A stretch of DNA of 64,000 nucleotides from Terriglobus roseus (GCF_900105625.1 NZ_FNSD01000001.1:2604001-2668000); one strand, 5' to 3'. Positions 1 through 8,874 are shown, counted from the stretch's first letter. Numbers and translations: made by a program. The notes: generated by a model not told the origin, from the sequence alone.

Positions 1-421
1 CCACAGCTTTCAGGATGCGGAGATATTCGCGGCGGCGGCGCTGACGCTTGATTCCCGCAGCCTCAAACGCCTCAACATAGGGCAGGGATGAGCCGTCAAG
101 GATGGGGACTTCAAGGTTGTCGATCTCGACGATGACGTTGTCCACGCCATAACCGATCAGCGCGCTGAGCAGGTGTTCCGTCGTGGAGATGAGGACACCC
201 TGGCGCATCAGTGACGTGGCGTAGGAGACCTTTGCGACGTTGCGACCGTTGGCCGGAATCTCAAAGTTGTCGAGGTCGGTGCGACGGAAGACGATGCCGG
301 ACCCAGCGGGTGCGGGCACCAGACGCATGGTCACAGGCGCACCCGAATGCAGGCCGACGCCGGCAAAGCTCACAGCCTCTGCCAAAGTGCATTCTGTATG
401 TGCCTGCCGGCCCAAGTTCAC
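1..421 (-). CDS. lpxC: UDP-3-O-acyl-N-acetylglucosamine deacetylase (N-terminal part)
   Basis: LpxC is the cytosolic Zn-dependent deacetylase that commits UDP-3-O-acyl-GlcNAc to lipid A synthesis, so the cell is expected to make LPS. The first 140 codons are visible; the C-terminal half runs off the left edge. The translation shows the family start (TLAEAVSFAGVGLHSGAPV), the segment ISTTEHLLSAL holding the first zinc-ligand His (about H83), and the conserved VEIDNLEVPILDGSS. The start is GTG at 421, chosen because AGGAG lies five bases upstream. It diverges from the M20 peptidase gene. Family identity is near certain. Confidence 0.93.
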   Translation of the reverse strand, partial: MNLGRQAHTECTLAEAVSFAGVGLHSGAPVTMRLVPAPAGSGIVFRRTDLDNFEIPANGRNVAKVSYATSLMRQGVLISTTEHLLSALIGYGVDNVIVEIDNLEVPILDGSSLPYVEAFEAAGIKRQRRRREYLRILKAV

Positions 422-567
422 TCGTTCTCCTGACTTCAGAAGGGCCGCAACGTGGGGCGCGCTGCAACCTGACGAGCGTTAGAGTACACCCGACTTCCGT
501 CGCGAAAGTGTTGCGTATTTGCCACAGTCACGAGTTTACAAACGCCAACGGAAAATTTCCCGCGACG

Positions 568-573
568 TACAAT
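568..573 (+). promoter_or_regulatory. possible -10 box for the M20 peptidase gene
   Basis: The hexamer TACAAT lies 7 bp upstream of the ATG at 581. If it is a sigma-70-type -10 box, transcription would begin at or next to the ATG and give a leaderless message. This fits the lack of a Shine-Dalgarno sequence before that ATG. No convincing -35 box was seen. The call is inference from position only. Confidence 0.3.
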
Positions 574-580
574 CGAGCGC

Positions 581-1753
581 ATGTCGAGCCATGTGACAGA
601 CATCCGGAAGATGGTGGGAACCAATGCCCCACTTTGGCAGGATCGCCTGCGCGAACTGGTTTCCCTTGAATCTCCTACCGAAGACGCCGCAGCAGTGAAT
701 CGCGCAATGGACCTGGCTGCCGCGTGGGCCTCTGCCATGGGTGCCCGGATCGTGCGGCATCCCCAGACTGGCTATGGGGATGTGGTGGAGCTCTGGTTCG
801 ACGGGTCGCCCGCTAAACCGTTGATGTTGCTGGGCCATTTGGATACTGTCTGGTCAGTCGGAACACTGCCCGGCATGCCGTGGCGCCAAGCGCCGGACGC
901 CGAAGGCCGCGTGCGACTGTGGGGACCAGGTGTTCTGGACATGAAAGCCGGGGTTGTCATGGCACTGGCTGCCATCGAGACGGTGCAGGCGACCCGAGGC
1001 CTTCCGCGACCGGTCGTCCTGCTGCTGAATCCGGATGAAGAAACTGGTTCTGAAGTCTCTCGCGCACATACCGAGCGGATCGCACGGGATTGCGAATCGG
1101 TGTTCGTCATGGAGCCTGCGCAGGGCCTGCCAGGATCGTCCGACAACGCTGCATACAAGACGGCGCGCAAGGGCGTGGGAGCGTACCGGCTCGACGTGAC
1201 GGGCGTCGCCGCACACTCCGGCGTGGACTTCGAGCGAGGACACTCTGCCGTGCTGGAACTGGCGCGACTGCTGGCCAAGGTGTCTGCGTTCACCGATCTG
1301 CCAAGCGGGTTAACCGTCAATCCCGGTGTCATCGGGGGTGGAACGCGGTCCAACGTGGTGGCGGCCAATGCGTGGGCCGAAGTGGATGTCCGCATCGCGC
1401 GCGCCAGCGATGCCGAACGCGTGGAGCGGCTCTTCCAGTCGCTGACTGTCGACGATCCCGCCTGCTCGTTGCGTGTGACCGGCGGCATCAACCGGCCACC
1501 GATGGAGCGTGGCGAAGGAACGGTGCGACTGTTCCAACAGGCCCAAACGCTTGCAGCCGAGCTTGGGTTTTCTCTTGACGAGGCGTCGACGGGCGGCGGT
1601 TCCGACGGAAACTTCACAGCGGGACTCGGCATTCCGACGCTGGATGGAATGGGCGCCGTGGGTGAGGGCGCACACGCCGCGCATGAAAGCCTTCTGCTGG
1701 ACGAGTTGATCCCGCGGACGGTATTGCTTGCGGCGATGATCGCCAAGTCTTAG
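581..1753 (+). CDS. M20 family metallopeptidase (carboxypeptidase G2-like)
   Basis: This is a 390-residue di-zinc hydrolase of the M20/ArgE/CPG2 family, expected to cleave C-terminal amino acids or N-acyl amino acids. The zinc site is readable: GHLDTVW (H86, D88), the bridging Asp in GVLDMKAG (D120), and the catalytic and ligand Glu pair in NPDEETGS (E153, E154). A final GGGSDGNF...GIPTLDGMG segment supplies the dimerisation-side residues typical of CPG2-type enzymes. No signal peptide is seen, so it is probably cytosolic. The start is uncertain: ATG 581 has no Shine-Dalgarno and may be leaderless, and ATG 611 is an alternative. The substrate cannot be told from sequence. Confidence 0.9.
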   Translation: MSSHVTDIRKMVGTNAPLWQDRLRELVSLESPTEDAAAVNRAMDLAAAWASAMGARIVRHPQTGYGDVVELWFDGSPAKPLMLLGHLDTVWSVGTLPGMPWRQAPDAEGRVRLWGPGVLDMKAGVVMALAAIETVQATRGLPRPVVLLLNPDEETGSEVSRAHTERIARDCESVFVMEPAQGLPGSSDNAAYKTARKGVGAYRLDVTGVAAHSGVDFERGHSAVLELARLLAKVSAFTDLPSGLTVNPGVIGGGTRSNVVAANAWAEVDVRIARASDAERVERLFQSLTVDDPACSLRVTGGINRPPMERGEGTVRLFQQAQTLAAELGFSLDEASTGGGSDGNFTAGLGIPTLDGMGAVGEGAHAAHESLLLDELIPRTVLLAAMIAKS

Positions 1754-1762
1754 CGACTATGC

Positions 1763-1907
1763 CGGGTGCCCCATTCTTTCGCTGCTGTATCGCGAAAGGG
1801 TGGGTTGTTCGCGCGAAGTGCGAACGGTTGCCAGGACACTACTCGCCCAAAGAGGTCGCGCGTTGCGCGATACCCCACCCTTTGCTTCTCAAAGAATGGG
1901 GCACCCG
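1763..1907. repeat. intergenic palindromic repeat element (REP-like, type A)
   Basis: CGGGTGCCCCATTCTTT (1763-1779) is matched perfectly by its reverse complement at 1891-1907. An inner pair, GCGAAAGGGTGGG near 1791-1803 and CCCCACCCTTTGC near 1872-1884, nests inside. The element fills the gap between the convergent M20 peptidase and maf genes. Whether it acts as a bidirectional terminator or is a dispersed mobile repeat cannot be told. A related fragment lies near 35217-35250. Confidence 0.75.
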
Positions 1908-1928
1908 ATCGGGGCTCTCTTCGGGGTT

Positions 1929-2489
1929 CTATTTCAGGAGCTTCAACAGGGATGCGAGTTTCGCCAGGGGTAGCCCGACTACGTTGTTGTAGTCGCCCTC
2001 GATGCGTGGAATCCATTCCGCGGCGCGGCCCTGGATGCCGTAGGCTCCGGCCTTGTCCATCGGTTCGCCTGTCGCGACGTACGCGGCGATCTCGTCATCG
2101 GTCATGGCTGAGAAGAAGACGTTCGTCGTCTCTGCTGCGATGTGGGTCTGGTCGTTCGTGAGAACGGCGATGCCCGTTGTGACCTGGTGTGCGCGACCGC
2201 TGAGCAGGCGCAGCATGCGCGCGGCATCGGCGGCATCGCGTGGCTTACCAAGCAGATCGCCGTCGACTTCTACGGTGGTGTCTGCACCGATGACGATGCT
2301 GTCCGGGTGTTGCACGAGAATGGCCCGAGCCTTATCGTCCGCCAGCCGCAAAGTGTACGCGCGATGGTCTTCACCGGGCAGCGGAGTCTCGTCGATGTCG
2401 GCGGTGACGACGCGGAAGTCGACTCCAATCTGGGCCAACAACTCGCGCCGCCTCGGCGATTGCGAGGCGAGGATGACGGGCTTGCTCAC
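1929..2489 (-). CDS. maf: Maf family nucleotide pyrophosphatase
   Basis: The 186-residue protein belongs to the Maf/YhdE family, which hydrolyses non-canonical or modified nucleoside triphosphates in the cytosol and was first linked to septum formation. It opens with the family signature ILASQSPRRRELL, followed by IDETPLPGE and IGADTTVEVDGDLLGKP, the conserved substrate pocket. Length is normal. It is the last gene of a minus-strand operon behind the mutarotase and rpiA; its ATG overlaps the rpiA stop by four bases, which suggests translational coupling. Confidence 0.93.
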   Translation of the reverse strand: MSKPVILASQSPRRRELLAQIGVDFRVVTADIDETPLPGEDHRAYTLRLADDKARAILVQHPDSIVIGADTTVEVDGDLLGKPRDAADAARMLRLLSGRAHQVTTGIAVLTNDQTHIAAETTNVFFSAMTDDEIAAYVATGEPMDKAGAYGIQGRAAEWIPRIEGDYNNVVGLPLAKLASLLKLLK

Positions 2490-3178
2490 GACAGTTCCGA
2501 CGGCAGCACCTCCCGAACACCGTCTTCGCCCGCAATGATTGCGCGCTCTGCCATGCCGAGGAAGAGTCCGTGCTCCACGACGCCGACGATCGCGCGAATT
2601 TCTGCTGCGGTCTCTTCCGGGTCGACAATACCGCTGGACGCACAGTCGAGCAGCACATTGCCTTCGTCGGTGATGTAGTTGCCGCTGCCGTCCTTTGCCT
2701 GACGGATCTTTGGCGTGAAGCCGAGGTCCCGCAGACGTGCATCCACCAGCGGAACCGCCATCGAAATCACTTCAATCGGTAGCGGAAAGGTGCCGAGCTG
2801 CGCGACCAGCTTGGTGTCGTCCGCAACGATGATGAAACGCTTGCAGGCGCTTGCGACGATCTTCTCGCGCAGCAGCTTGCCGCCGCCGCCCTTGATCAGC
2901 GCCATGCCCGGACCGATCTCATCCGCACCATCGATGGCGACATCGATCACCTGGTGCTTCGTGAAGTCCGTGATGGGAATGCCCAGGCTGCGCGCGAGAT
3001 TTTCGCTGTCCTGCGACGATGCGATGCCCTGAATCTTGAGGCCCTGCTTCACGCGCTCGCCCAGGAGTTGGATGAAGAGCGACGCAGTCGATCCGGAGCC
3101 CAGGCCGACGACGGTTCCCGGTTCCACGTAACGCAGCGCGTGTTGCGCAGCGGCGAGTTTGGCGGCTTGCTGTGACAT
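2486..3178 (-). CDS. rpiA: ribose-5-phosphate isomerase A
   Basis: RpiA interconverts ribose 5-phosphate and ribulose 5-phosphate in the non-oxidative pentose phosphate pathway. The 230-residue sequence has the phosphate-binding loop GLGSGSTASLFI near residue 25, the catalytic block DGADEIGPG followed by LIKGGGGKLLREKIVA, and the C-terminal VVEHGLFLGMA. Length matches the family. It sits 9 bp behind the mutarotase gene and overlaps maf by 4 bp, so the three are probably cotranscribed. Confidence 0.96.
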   Translation of the reverse strand: MSQQAAKLAAAQHALRYVEPGTVVGLGSGSTASLFIQLLGERVKQGLKIQGIASSQDSENLARSLGIPITDFTKHQVIDVAIDGADEIGPGMALIKGGGGKLLREKIVASACKRFIIVADDTKLVAQLGTFPLPIEVISMAVPLVDARLRDLGFTPKIRQAKDGSGNYITDEGNVLLDCASSGIVDPEETAAEIRAIVGVVEHGLFLGMAERAIIAGEDGVREVLPSELS

Positions 3179-3187
3179 GACTTCAGG

Positions 3188-4114
3188 CTACTCGTTCTGG
3201 AGCATGACCGTCATGCTCATGCCATGGGTCGCACCCGGGGCGAGCGTGATGCGATCGTCCAGCGCGTTCACGGCCTCGACGCAGACGAAGTGCTCCCAGC
3301 TATCCTCCGCCAGGTCCGGCAGCCCCGGCGTCAGGACGGTCCAGGGATTCCAGATGACCGTCGTCTGCGAGCCCTCTTTTGCGATGTGAATCTTCCGGTC
3401 ACCGTCATGCAGCGTAAGCGGTTCGGCCGTGTGGACATGCACCTGATCCACATCGCGCGTGAAGCGGAACTGAGATTCGCGTTGTACCTTGCGGATCATG
3501 TCGTCGCGTTTGTCGAGGTAGGTGCTGCCACGCAGGCCGTCGAGCAACACCTGTTCGACATCATTTACAGCGAAGTAGGTGTGGAAGCCTTCTTCAAATT
3601 GCATGGGCTCCGCGCCCCGATTGGTGACGGTGAGGGCCATGCGCAGCTCGGCACCGATGTGGAAGTCCATCGTCGCTGTGAAGTTGTCGTAGCCGAGCGA
3701 ACGCGAGGTCTCATCCGGCGCGAGCGAAAGGGTGATGTGGACGTCGCCGGTCGGATCCAGGTGCGTACGCTCCAGCGTCCAGACCGAGATGCGCGCGAAG
3801 CCGTGCATCGGAGAAGTCACGGCAAAGTCGGCTGCGTTCCAGCGTGGTCCGAACCATGGGAACAGCACCGGCACACCACCGCGGATGGGCTTGCCCGGTG
3901 CCAACGCGGACTTTGGCGAAAGGTAGAGCATCGGGCTTCGGCCCGCAGGCGTCCACTGCGTCAGGTGCGCACCCTGCAGATAGAGGGTCGCCTCAGAGGC
4001 CGGCGTGGCAATGCGGAGCTTCAGCATCCCCGGCTCGTCTTCGTGGAAGGTGACGTGGTCGCGGATGGCGAAGCGCTCATTAAGTTCAGCGATGGTTTGC
4101 GTCATGGCACCCAT
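3188..4114 (-). CDS. D-hexose-6-phosphate mutarotase (aldose 1-epimerase family)
   Basis: The protein (308 residues) belongs to the galactose-mutarotase-like fold, YeaD-type group, which converts the anomers of hexose 6-phosphates. Visible family features are LQGAHLTQWTP, the GGVPVLFPWFGPR loop, a catalytic-type His in FEEGFHTYFAV, and a terminal FVCVEAV segment carrying the usual Glu. No export signal is present. It is the first gene of an operon with rpiA and maf, consistent with cytosolic sugar-phosphate metabolism. The start could be the ATG at 4114 or the one at 4105; neither has a strong Shine-Dalgarno. Confidence 0.88.
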   Translation of the reverse strand: MGAMTQTIAELNERFAIRDHVTFHEDEPGMLKLRIATPASEATLYLQGAHLTQWTPAGRSPMLYLSPKSALAPGKPIRGGVPVLFPWFGPRWNAADFAVTSPMHGFARISVWTLERTHLDPTGDVHITLSLAPDETSRSLGYDNFTATMDFHIGAELRMALTVTNRGAEPMQFEEGFHTYFAVNDVEQVLLDGLRGSTYLDKRDDMIRKVQRESQFRFTRDVDQVHVHTAEPLTLHDGDRKIHIAKEGSQTTVIWNPWTVLTPGLPDLAEDSWEHFVCVEAVNALDDRITLAPGATHGMSMTVMLQNE

Positions 4115-4234
4115 GATTTCACGGACACGCCGGATACAGCACAGGCCGGTGCCTCACGTCTCATTTTTTAGAGGCGGACTGTCACCGATGTGGTGTCGCA
4201 CAGATCCCATGTCTCAGCATGACGACATGTTTTA

Positions 4235-5821
4235 CTAGGCTGGCGTGCTGGTGGTTGGCACTGCATTGAAGGGTAGAAACAGCGTCGCGACGGTGCCTCG
4301 GTGGCCTTCGCGCTGGCTGCTGCGCAGGCGCAGTTCGCCTCCGTGCCGGGCAACAATGTCGCGGCTGATCCACAGGCCAAGGCCACTGCCGCTGATGCCC
4401 TTTGTCGTAAAGAATGCCTCGAAGACCCGGTCCTGAACCTCCGGCGGTATGCCCGTCCCGGTATCCGCGATGGTCAGCACCAGGCCTTTGTCCCCAGTGC
4501 TCCAACGCGTGGTTTCCCGGCTGCGGACGATCAGACGCCCGCCGTGCGGCATGGAGTCGATGGCGTTCCCAATCAAGTTATTCAAAACCTGGCGGATGTC
4601 GCCCTCGAAGATGCGGATCGCCTTAGCGGCGCGCTTGCGCTTTTCCACCTGGATGCCGGAGTTGCGAAGCTTGCCCTCGAACATGGTCAGCACGGTAGAG
4701 AACAACGCCAGGCATGTGACCTCCTGCGGACTGGAAGCCTGACGGTGGAAACGCAGTGTCTGATTGGTGATCACGGCTACGCGGCGCAACTCCGCATCTG
4801 CAAGATCGAGCAGACTCGCAACTTCTTCCGGATCGGACGTCTTCCGTGCGATGTAGAGAAGGTTGGTTACGGACTCCAGCGGATTGTTGATCTCGTGCGC
4901 AATAGACGATGCCAGCCTGCCGACGGCTGCCAGTTTCTCGTTCTGCATCAGGACGGCCAGGGCGCGACGCTTTTCGCTGGTGTCTCGCGAGAAGGTGACA
5001 AACCCCTCCGCCGTTGGATACACCTCAACTTCAAGCCACAGATTCCACGGTGCCGCATGGTGCGTCTCAAAGTACCCTGGCTCGCCCCGGTCCATGGCGC
5101 GCGTGTAGTGCTCAACGTATGGGGAACCCTCGTACGATGCCTCCGGAAAAGACTCCCATAACTTTTTGCCCACCAGGGAACGGCCACCTCCGTACATCCG
5201 CTGCGCGGTGTCATTCAGGTAGCTGATGCACCAGTTGCGGTCGACGCCCACAACTGCGTCCTTGGTCACGCTGAGGAATTGATTCATCCTCATGGCGAAA
5301 GTGTCTCGCTGGCGAAATGCGAGAACTGCGGCCGTGGTGTTGCGATGCGGGATAAGTACGCCGGCGATCCTTCCACCGTCATGGACGGGCACGCGCGAGT
5401 AAGTCCAGTAGTGATCTTCGATGGTGCCGGCCCGGTTCACGGGTGTTAGCACGTTCTCGTGCACGACTGGCTTGCCTCGTAGATAGCAGTCTTCCATCTC
5501 GGGACCGACGAAATCCCACGCCTCGGCGAAGACCTCCCGGTAGGGCGCGCCCAGGGCCCACGGATGCTTCGCGCCGATGGAGTGGATCGCAGCCTCGTTG
5601 TAAAAGGTGATGTATTCCGGCCCCCACGTCAGCGTGACCGGCAGAGGCGCGCTCAACGTGTGATTGACGATCGTGATCTGCGCTTCCGACCAGTTTTCCA
5701 GCGGGCCCAGCGGTGTTGCGGCCCAGTCATGCCGACGCACGAGGTCATGCATGGGACCCGTACCGACGATGCGGTCGGCGCCTGCGGGATCGCTCACGGA
5801 CTTTGGGGGAGCCTTGGGCAT
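4235..5821 (-). CDS. soluble PAS-domain sensor histidine kinase
   Basis: The 528-residue kinase has no membrane segment, so it should sense a cytosolic cue. Residues about 30-165 form a PAS-like domain (DWAATPLGPLENW start, ending at IPHRNTT). Residues about 180-285 form a second PAS domain. The dimerisation/phosphoacceptor helix follows with SIAHEINNPLES (H309). The ATPase domain shows the N box (LNNLIGNAIDSM), G1 (ADTGTGIPPE), F box (FEAFFTTK) and G2 (GSGLGLWIS). No response regulator gene is adjacent, so it is an orphan kinase with unknown partner and signal. Confidence 0.93.
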   Translation of the reverse strand: MPKAPPKSVSDPAGADRIVGTGPMHDLVRRHDWAATPLGPLENWSEAQITIVNHTLSAPLPVTLTWGPEYITFYNEAAIHSIGAKHPWALGAPYREVFAEAWDFVGPEMEDCYLRGKPVVHENVLTPVNRAGTIEDHYWTYSRVPVHDGGRIAGVLIPHRNTTAAVLAFRQRDTFAMRMNQFLSVTKDAVVGVDRNWCISYLNDTAQRMYGGGRSLVGKKLWESFPEASYEGSPYVEHYTRAMDRGEPGYFETHHAAPWNLWLEVEVYPTAEGFVTFSRDTSEKRRALAVLMQNEKLAAVGRLASSIAHEINNPLESVTNLLYIARKTSDPEEVASLLDLADAELRRVAVITNQTLRFHRQASSPQEVTCLALFSTVLTMFEGKLRNSGIQVEKRKRAAKAIRIFEGDIRQVLNNLIGNAIDSMPHGGRLIVRSRETTRWSTGDKGLVLTIADTGTGIPPEVQDRVFEAFFTTKGISGSGLGLWISRDIVARHGGELRLRSSQREGHRGTVATLFLPFNAVPTTSTPA

Positions 5822-5878
5822 GCGTGAGCTTTGGAGGAAGCCTATCGCTTCCGGGCGATAGACCGGTCTCTGATCATG

Positions 5879-6973
5879 CTATCGCGTCAGCTTAAGCGAT
5901 TCTGCGCGCAGTTTTCCAATGCGCCCCTTTGGACCGACCACGAAGGGAAGCGAAATCGCATTCCAATCCCTGTCGGCATCCGACGCATCGCCCTTCGTGT
6001 TGTCCGGCTGCAATGGTGTCCAGTGGATGCCGTTATCCCGTGAGATGTCGGTGCCATTGGGGCCGGCGGTAATCCACGTCTTCGTGCTGACGTCATAGGC
6101 AACGGTGCTGCGATAGCCGTGTGGCTGCGTTACGGCGGCATGCCACGTCAGGCCGTCGTCCAGGCTTACCGCCGCGGTCATGGCCGGGTTGGCTGGCTGC
6201 GTATAGTCTCCGCCGACGGCAACGACCGCCTCCGTCGTTGCAACGACCGCGAAGATACCTGCCGCTGCACCCTCCGCCTGCAGCGGCAGGTGGAGGCGGT
6301 CAAAGGGTATGCGATCCAGGCAGAGCTCAGGCTGGTTGTAGCTCTGCGACTGCGAACAGCCCGGCCATGATCCACGGTAGAGATAGCCCGCCCCACCGCC
6401 GAAGATGGGCCCAGTGAGCGAGACAGTGAAGGACTGGTTGCTGGCCGCAAAGGCGCCGATGTTACGCGTAGGTTCATTCAGATCGGGAGACTTGCTGCGC
6501 GTCCACGTGGCGCCGCCGTCGCTGGTATTGCCGACGTAGAAATTGCCCTTCACCGGATCGCCCAGCAGCCAGCCCTCGTCGCGCCGCATGAAATACATCG
6601 CATCGAAGAAGCCGTCGGGCGCGTCAGGATTGGTGAAAAGAAGCTGCCACGTGACGCAGCCATCGCTGGTCTTGTAGACCCTGCTGAGGTCGCCCTTGCC
6701 GCTGGACATGACGAGTGCCGTCTTGTCATCGAAGGCCTGGATACCGCGGAAGTCGAGCTTCTCTGCGCCGGCTGGCGTGGCGCATGCCACCCAGTGCGTG
6801 CCGCCATCCAGCGTCTTCAGTACGGTTCCCGCAGTGCCGCTGGCCCATGCGACCTGGCCGTCTACATTCGCAATGCCACGCAGACTAGCCGTGGTGTGAC
6901 TGGCCTGCACGGTGAACTGCGCGTGTGCCAGCGCCGGGACGATCAGAACAGCTACGAAAAGGCGGCAGATCAT
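5879..6973 (-). CDS. secreted BNR/Ycf48-like beta-propeller protein
   Basis: The 364-residue protein starts with a cleavable signal peptide (MICRLFVAVLIVPALAHA). The body is made of BNR/Asp-box-like repeats such as TSDGGATWTRS, SLDDGLTWHAA and SRDNGIHWTPL, a layout shared by sialidase-like propellers and by Ycf48/photosystem II assembly-factor homologues. In non-phototrophs such proteins are usually annotated as oxidoreductase-like or propeller proteins of unknown role. It follows the histidine kinase divergently placed promoters are not obvious. The specific function is unknown. Confidence 0.8.
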   Translation of the reverse strand: MICRLFVAVLIVPALAHAQFTVQASHTTASLRGIANVDGQVAWASGTAGTVLKTLDGGTHWVACATPAGAEKLDFRGIQAFDDKTALVMSSGKGDLSRVYKTSDGCVTWQLLFTNPDAPDGFFDAMYFMRRDEGWLLGDPVKGNFYVGNTSDGGATWTRSKSPDLNEPTRNIGAFAASNQSFTVSLTGPIFGGGAGYLYRGSWPGCSQSQSYNQPELCLDRIPFDRLHLPLQAEGAAAGIFAVVATTEAVVAVGGDYTQPANPAMTAAVSLDDGLTWHAAVTQPHGYRSTVAYDVSTKTWITAGPNGTDISRDNGIHWTPLQPDNTKGDASDADRDWNAISLPFVVGPKGRIGKLRAESLKLTR

Positions 6974-7064
6974 GCGGTGAGTGTATCGCCCACACCGTTC
7001 TCACGGAGAAAGAGGTCACGCGGTCGGACCGGGAGGCCGTATCGGAAACGGCAGGTGCGTGCAG

Positions 7065-7262
7065 CTATTCGCGAACGATTCGGAGGATGAAGCGGGCGTT
7101 ACCGGTACGGAGCTCGCGCGAGAAATCGCTCACACCGGTATCGTGCAGGTTCTCTGCAAGTTGCATGCACAGTTCGTCACGTCGCTGCTCGTCGGGATCG
7201 TTTGTTGGGAACAGGTGCCGGAAAGAAGATTGCTTCAATTGATACAGGTTCAACTTTGACAT
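7065..7262 (-). CDS. small hypothetical protein (65 aa)
   Basis: A 65-codon open frame encodes a charged, probably helical peptide (MSKLNLYQLKQSSF... RELRTGNARFILRIVRE). No family is recognised. The start ATG has no obvious Shine-Dalgarno, although the upstream stretch (7263-7320) is AT-rich as a promoter would be. It is included because the amino-acid composition looks like a folded protein and because no other gene explains the stretch. It could be spurious. Confidence 0.4.
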   Translation of the reverse strand: MSKLNLYQLKQSSFRHLFPTNDPDEQRRDELCMQLAENLHDTGVSDFSRELRTGNARFILRIVRE

Positions 7263-7515
7263 ACACGTTAAGAACGCATTTGTCGGCAGCCTGGATTACT
7301 CAAACGAAAAATAATTTTGAACTCGAACCTTTGCTCACTCCGCACTCCGGCCCAGCAGCGCACTGTACCGATTCGTGTGTGAAGATCTCGGGAATCCGAA
7401 GACGCAACACTCCCAACGCGAAAATATGTTGCAAAAATGGTGCAACGCAACTATCGTGCGCGCGCTCCCATCTGGGCAGAACGTGCACGCAGATCAGGCG
7501 ACGGAGGATGCAACC

Positions 7516-7719
7516 ATGACGGGATCGATCCGGACGATGCGGTACGACGAAGTGGGTCAGGTGTTGACGGTGGACTTTCGAGACTGGGCAGGTACCACGC
7601 GATACTTTGAGGTGGCACCGGCGGAGTGGGCGAAGCTGAACGCCGTCTTCCAGAAGGCCGCGTACCTGCAACAGGTGCTGCAGCCGCGCCATCGATCCGA
7701 GCAGATGCAGGCCGCCTAG
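7516..7719 (+). CDS. KTSC-domain small protein
   Basis: This 67-residue protein resembles the short KTSC domain: it reads SIRTMRYDEVGQVLTVDF followed by RYFEVAPAEWAKL, the alternating strands and helix of that domain, which occurs alone or fused to lysyl-tRNA synthetase-like proteins. The role of the domain is not established. The start at 7516 is chosen because GGAGG lies eight bases upstream; a longer in-frame extension to 7375 lacks such a site and looks non-coding. Confidence 0.72.
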   Translation: MTGSIRTMRYDEVGQVLTVDFRDWAGTTRYFEVAPAEWAKLNAVFQKAAYLQQVLQPRHRSEQMQAA

Positions 7720-7836
7720 GTCCGTTTCGCATCGGTGCGAGATCGTCTACGCAGTGGCTCTGCAGTCGTCCCTCATCGCAGAAGCGCGCCGTGGGCACGC
7801 GCCTCGTAGGGCGGCTCTGGTACGCTCATCGGCACC

Positions 7837-8223
7837 ATGAACTTCCACCGATCTGCGCTTCTGTTTTCGCTCGCTGCACTGACGCTGTCCGCTGCGGCGC
7901 GCGCAGAGGTCATGCGCTTCCATGGCACCATCGGCCAGAGGGGCGTCACAATGACGCTCGACGTCAAGGATGAGTTGGTCACGGACGCGAAGTACAAGTA
8001 CGACAATGAAGCGTCGGAATTGGCGGTATCGGAGAGTCACCTGTTCGGTGCGACCGTTGTGCTGGCAGACGACGACGGCAACAACTTCCATCTGCACCTG
8101 CAGGACGCTGACGGCACCAGCGTAACGACCTTTGCGAAGACGCGGAAGCTGACCGGAACCATGCAACGGGAAGAGCTGGATCTGCCGGTGAAACTGGACC
8201 TAATGGCAGATTCGAAGCGCTAG
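7837..8223 (+). CDS. small secreted protein of unknown function
   Basis: The 128-residue product begins with a signal peptide (hydrophobic SALLFSLAALTLSAAARA, cleavage about residue 23). The mature part is acidic and strand-rich (MRFHGTIGQRGVTMTL, GATVVLADDDGNNFHLHL), suggesting a small beta-barrel or beta-sandwich in the periplasm. I do not recognise a family. It is convergent with the phosphatidyltransferase gene, three bases apart, which leaves no room for a terminator. Confidence 0.68.
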   Translation: MNFHRSALLFSLAALTLSAAARAEVMRFHGTIGQRGVTMTLDVKDELVTDAKYKYDNEASELAVSESHLFGATVVLADDDGNNFHLHLQDADGTSVTTFAKTRKLTGTMQREELDLPVKLDLMADSKR

Positions 8224-8226
8224 GTT

Positions 8227-8874
8227 CTAGCGTGCAGCAGGGACCAGCTTGCGACGTTCAGTTTCGGTGTAGGTGTAGCGGATGCGGTGAATTACAGTCA
8301 TGGTTCCCAGGAAAGCCAACACCCAGAGTGCCGGTGCCATCACGCCCCAACGATCACAGAGTGCGCCCAGGATGACGAGCACGATGCGCTCCGGCCGCTC
8401 CATAAAGCCGACCTTGCAGGATCCGATGAGTGCCTCGGCGCGTGCGCGGGTATAGCTGATCATCAGCGACGCCGTCATCACGAAGGCGCAGAGCACCACG
8501 TAGACGAAGCGATTGCCGCGCGCGTAGTAGACCAGCAGGCCGAAGAAGATGGCTACGTCGGAGTAGCGGTCCATCACCGAATCAAAGAAGGCGCCGAAGA
8601 CGCTGACCTGGTTGGTCTGGCGTGCGACGCGGCCGTCCACCATGTCAAACAGACCGGCGCCGATCAGGATCAAACCCGCGTACAGGAACATGCGGTGCGC
8701 GTTCTCACCGCGCGCGTAGCCGAAGAAGAAGGCCGCGATGATGTTGATGATGAGGCCGATGAAGGTGAGCGTATTCGGCGAAATCTTCGACAGCGCAAGG
8801 CCGTTGACGATCTTCTGCAGCAGCCAGCCGCTGCCTTTTCCAAATGCGCTTGTCCAGGTGAATCGGGAACTCAT
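8227..8874 (-). CDS. CDP-alcohol phosphatidyltransferase family protein
   Basis: The enzyme transfers a phosphatidyl or related group from a CDP-linked donor to an alcohol at the inner membrane. The family signature is complete: DMVDGRVAR, eight residues, then GAFFDSVMD, with all the metal- and substrate-binding Asp residues. Several hydrophobic helices surround it in a 215-residue protein. Candidate products are phosphatidylglycerol phosphate or phosphatidylinositol-type lipids; sequence alone does not choose. The start at 8874 (MSSRFTW) is preferred over a 32-residue upstream extension that looks non-coding. Confidence 0.88.
   Translation of the reverse strand: MSSRFTWTSAFGKGSGWLLQKIVNGLALSKISPNTLTFIGLIINIIAAFFFGYARGENAHRMFLYAGLILIGAGLFDMVDGRVARQTNQVSVFGAFFDSVMDRYSDVAIFFGLLVYYARGNRFVYVVLCAFVMTASLMISYTRARAEALIGSCKVGFMERPERIVLVILGALCDRWGVMAPALWVLAFLGTMTVIHRIRYTYTETERRKLVPAAR

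Noticed and set aside
772-1746. 324-codon minus-strand frame
   Set aside because: It is the mirror of the M20 peptidase gene, Ser/Thr/Pro/Arg-rich and without any motif.
3224-4171. 315-codon plus-strand frame
   Set aside because: It lies antisense to the mutarotase gene, whose motifs are clear; its own product shows no family pattern.
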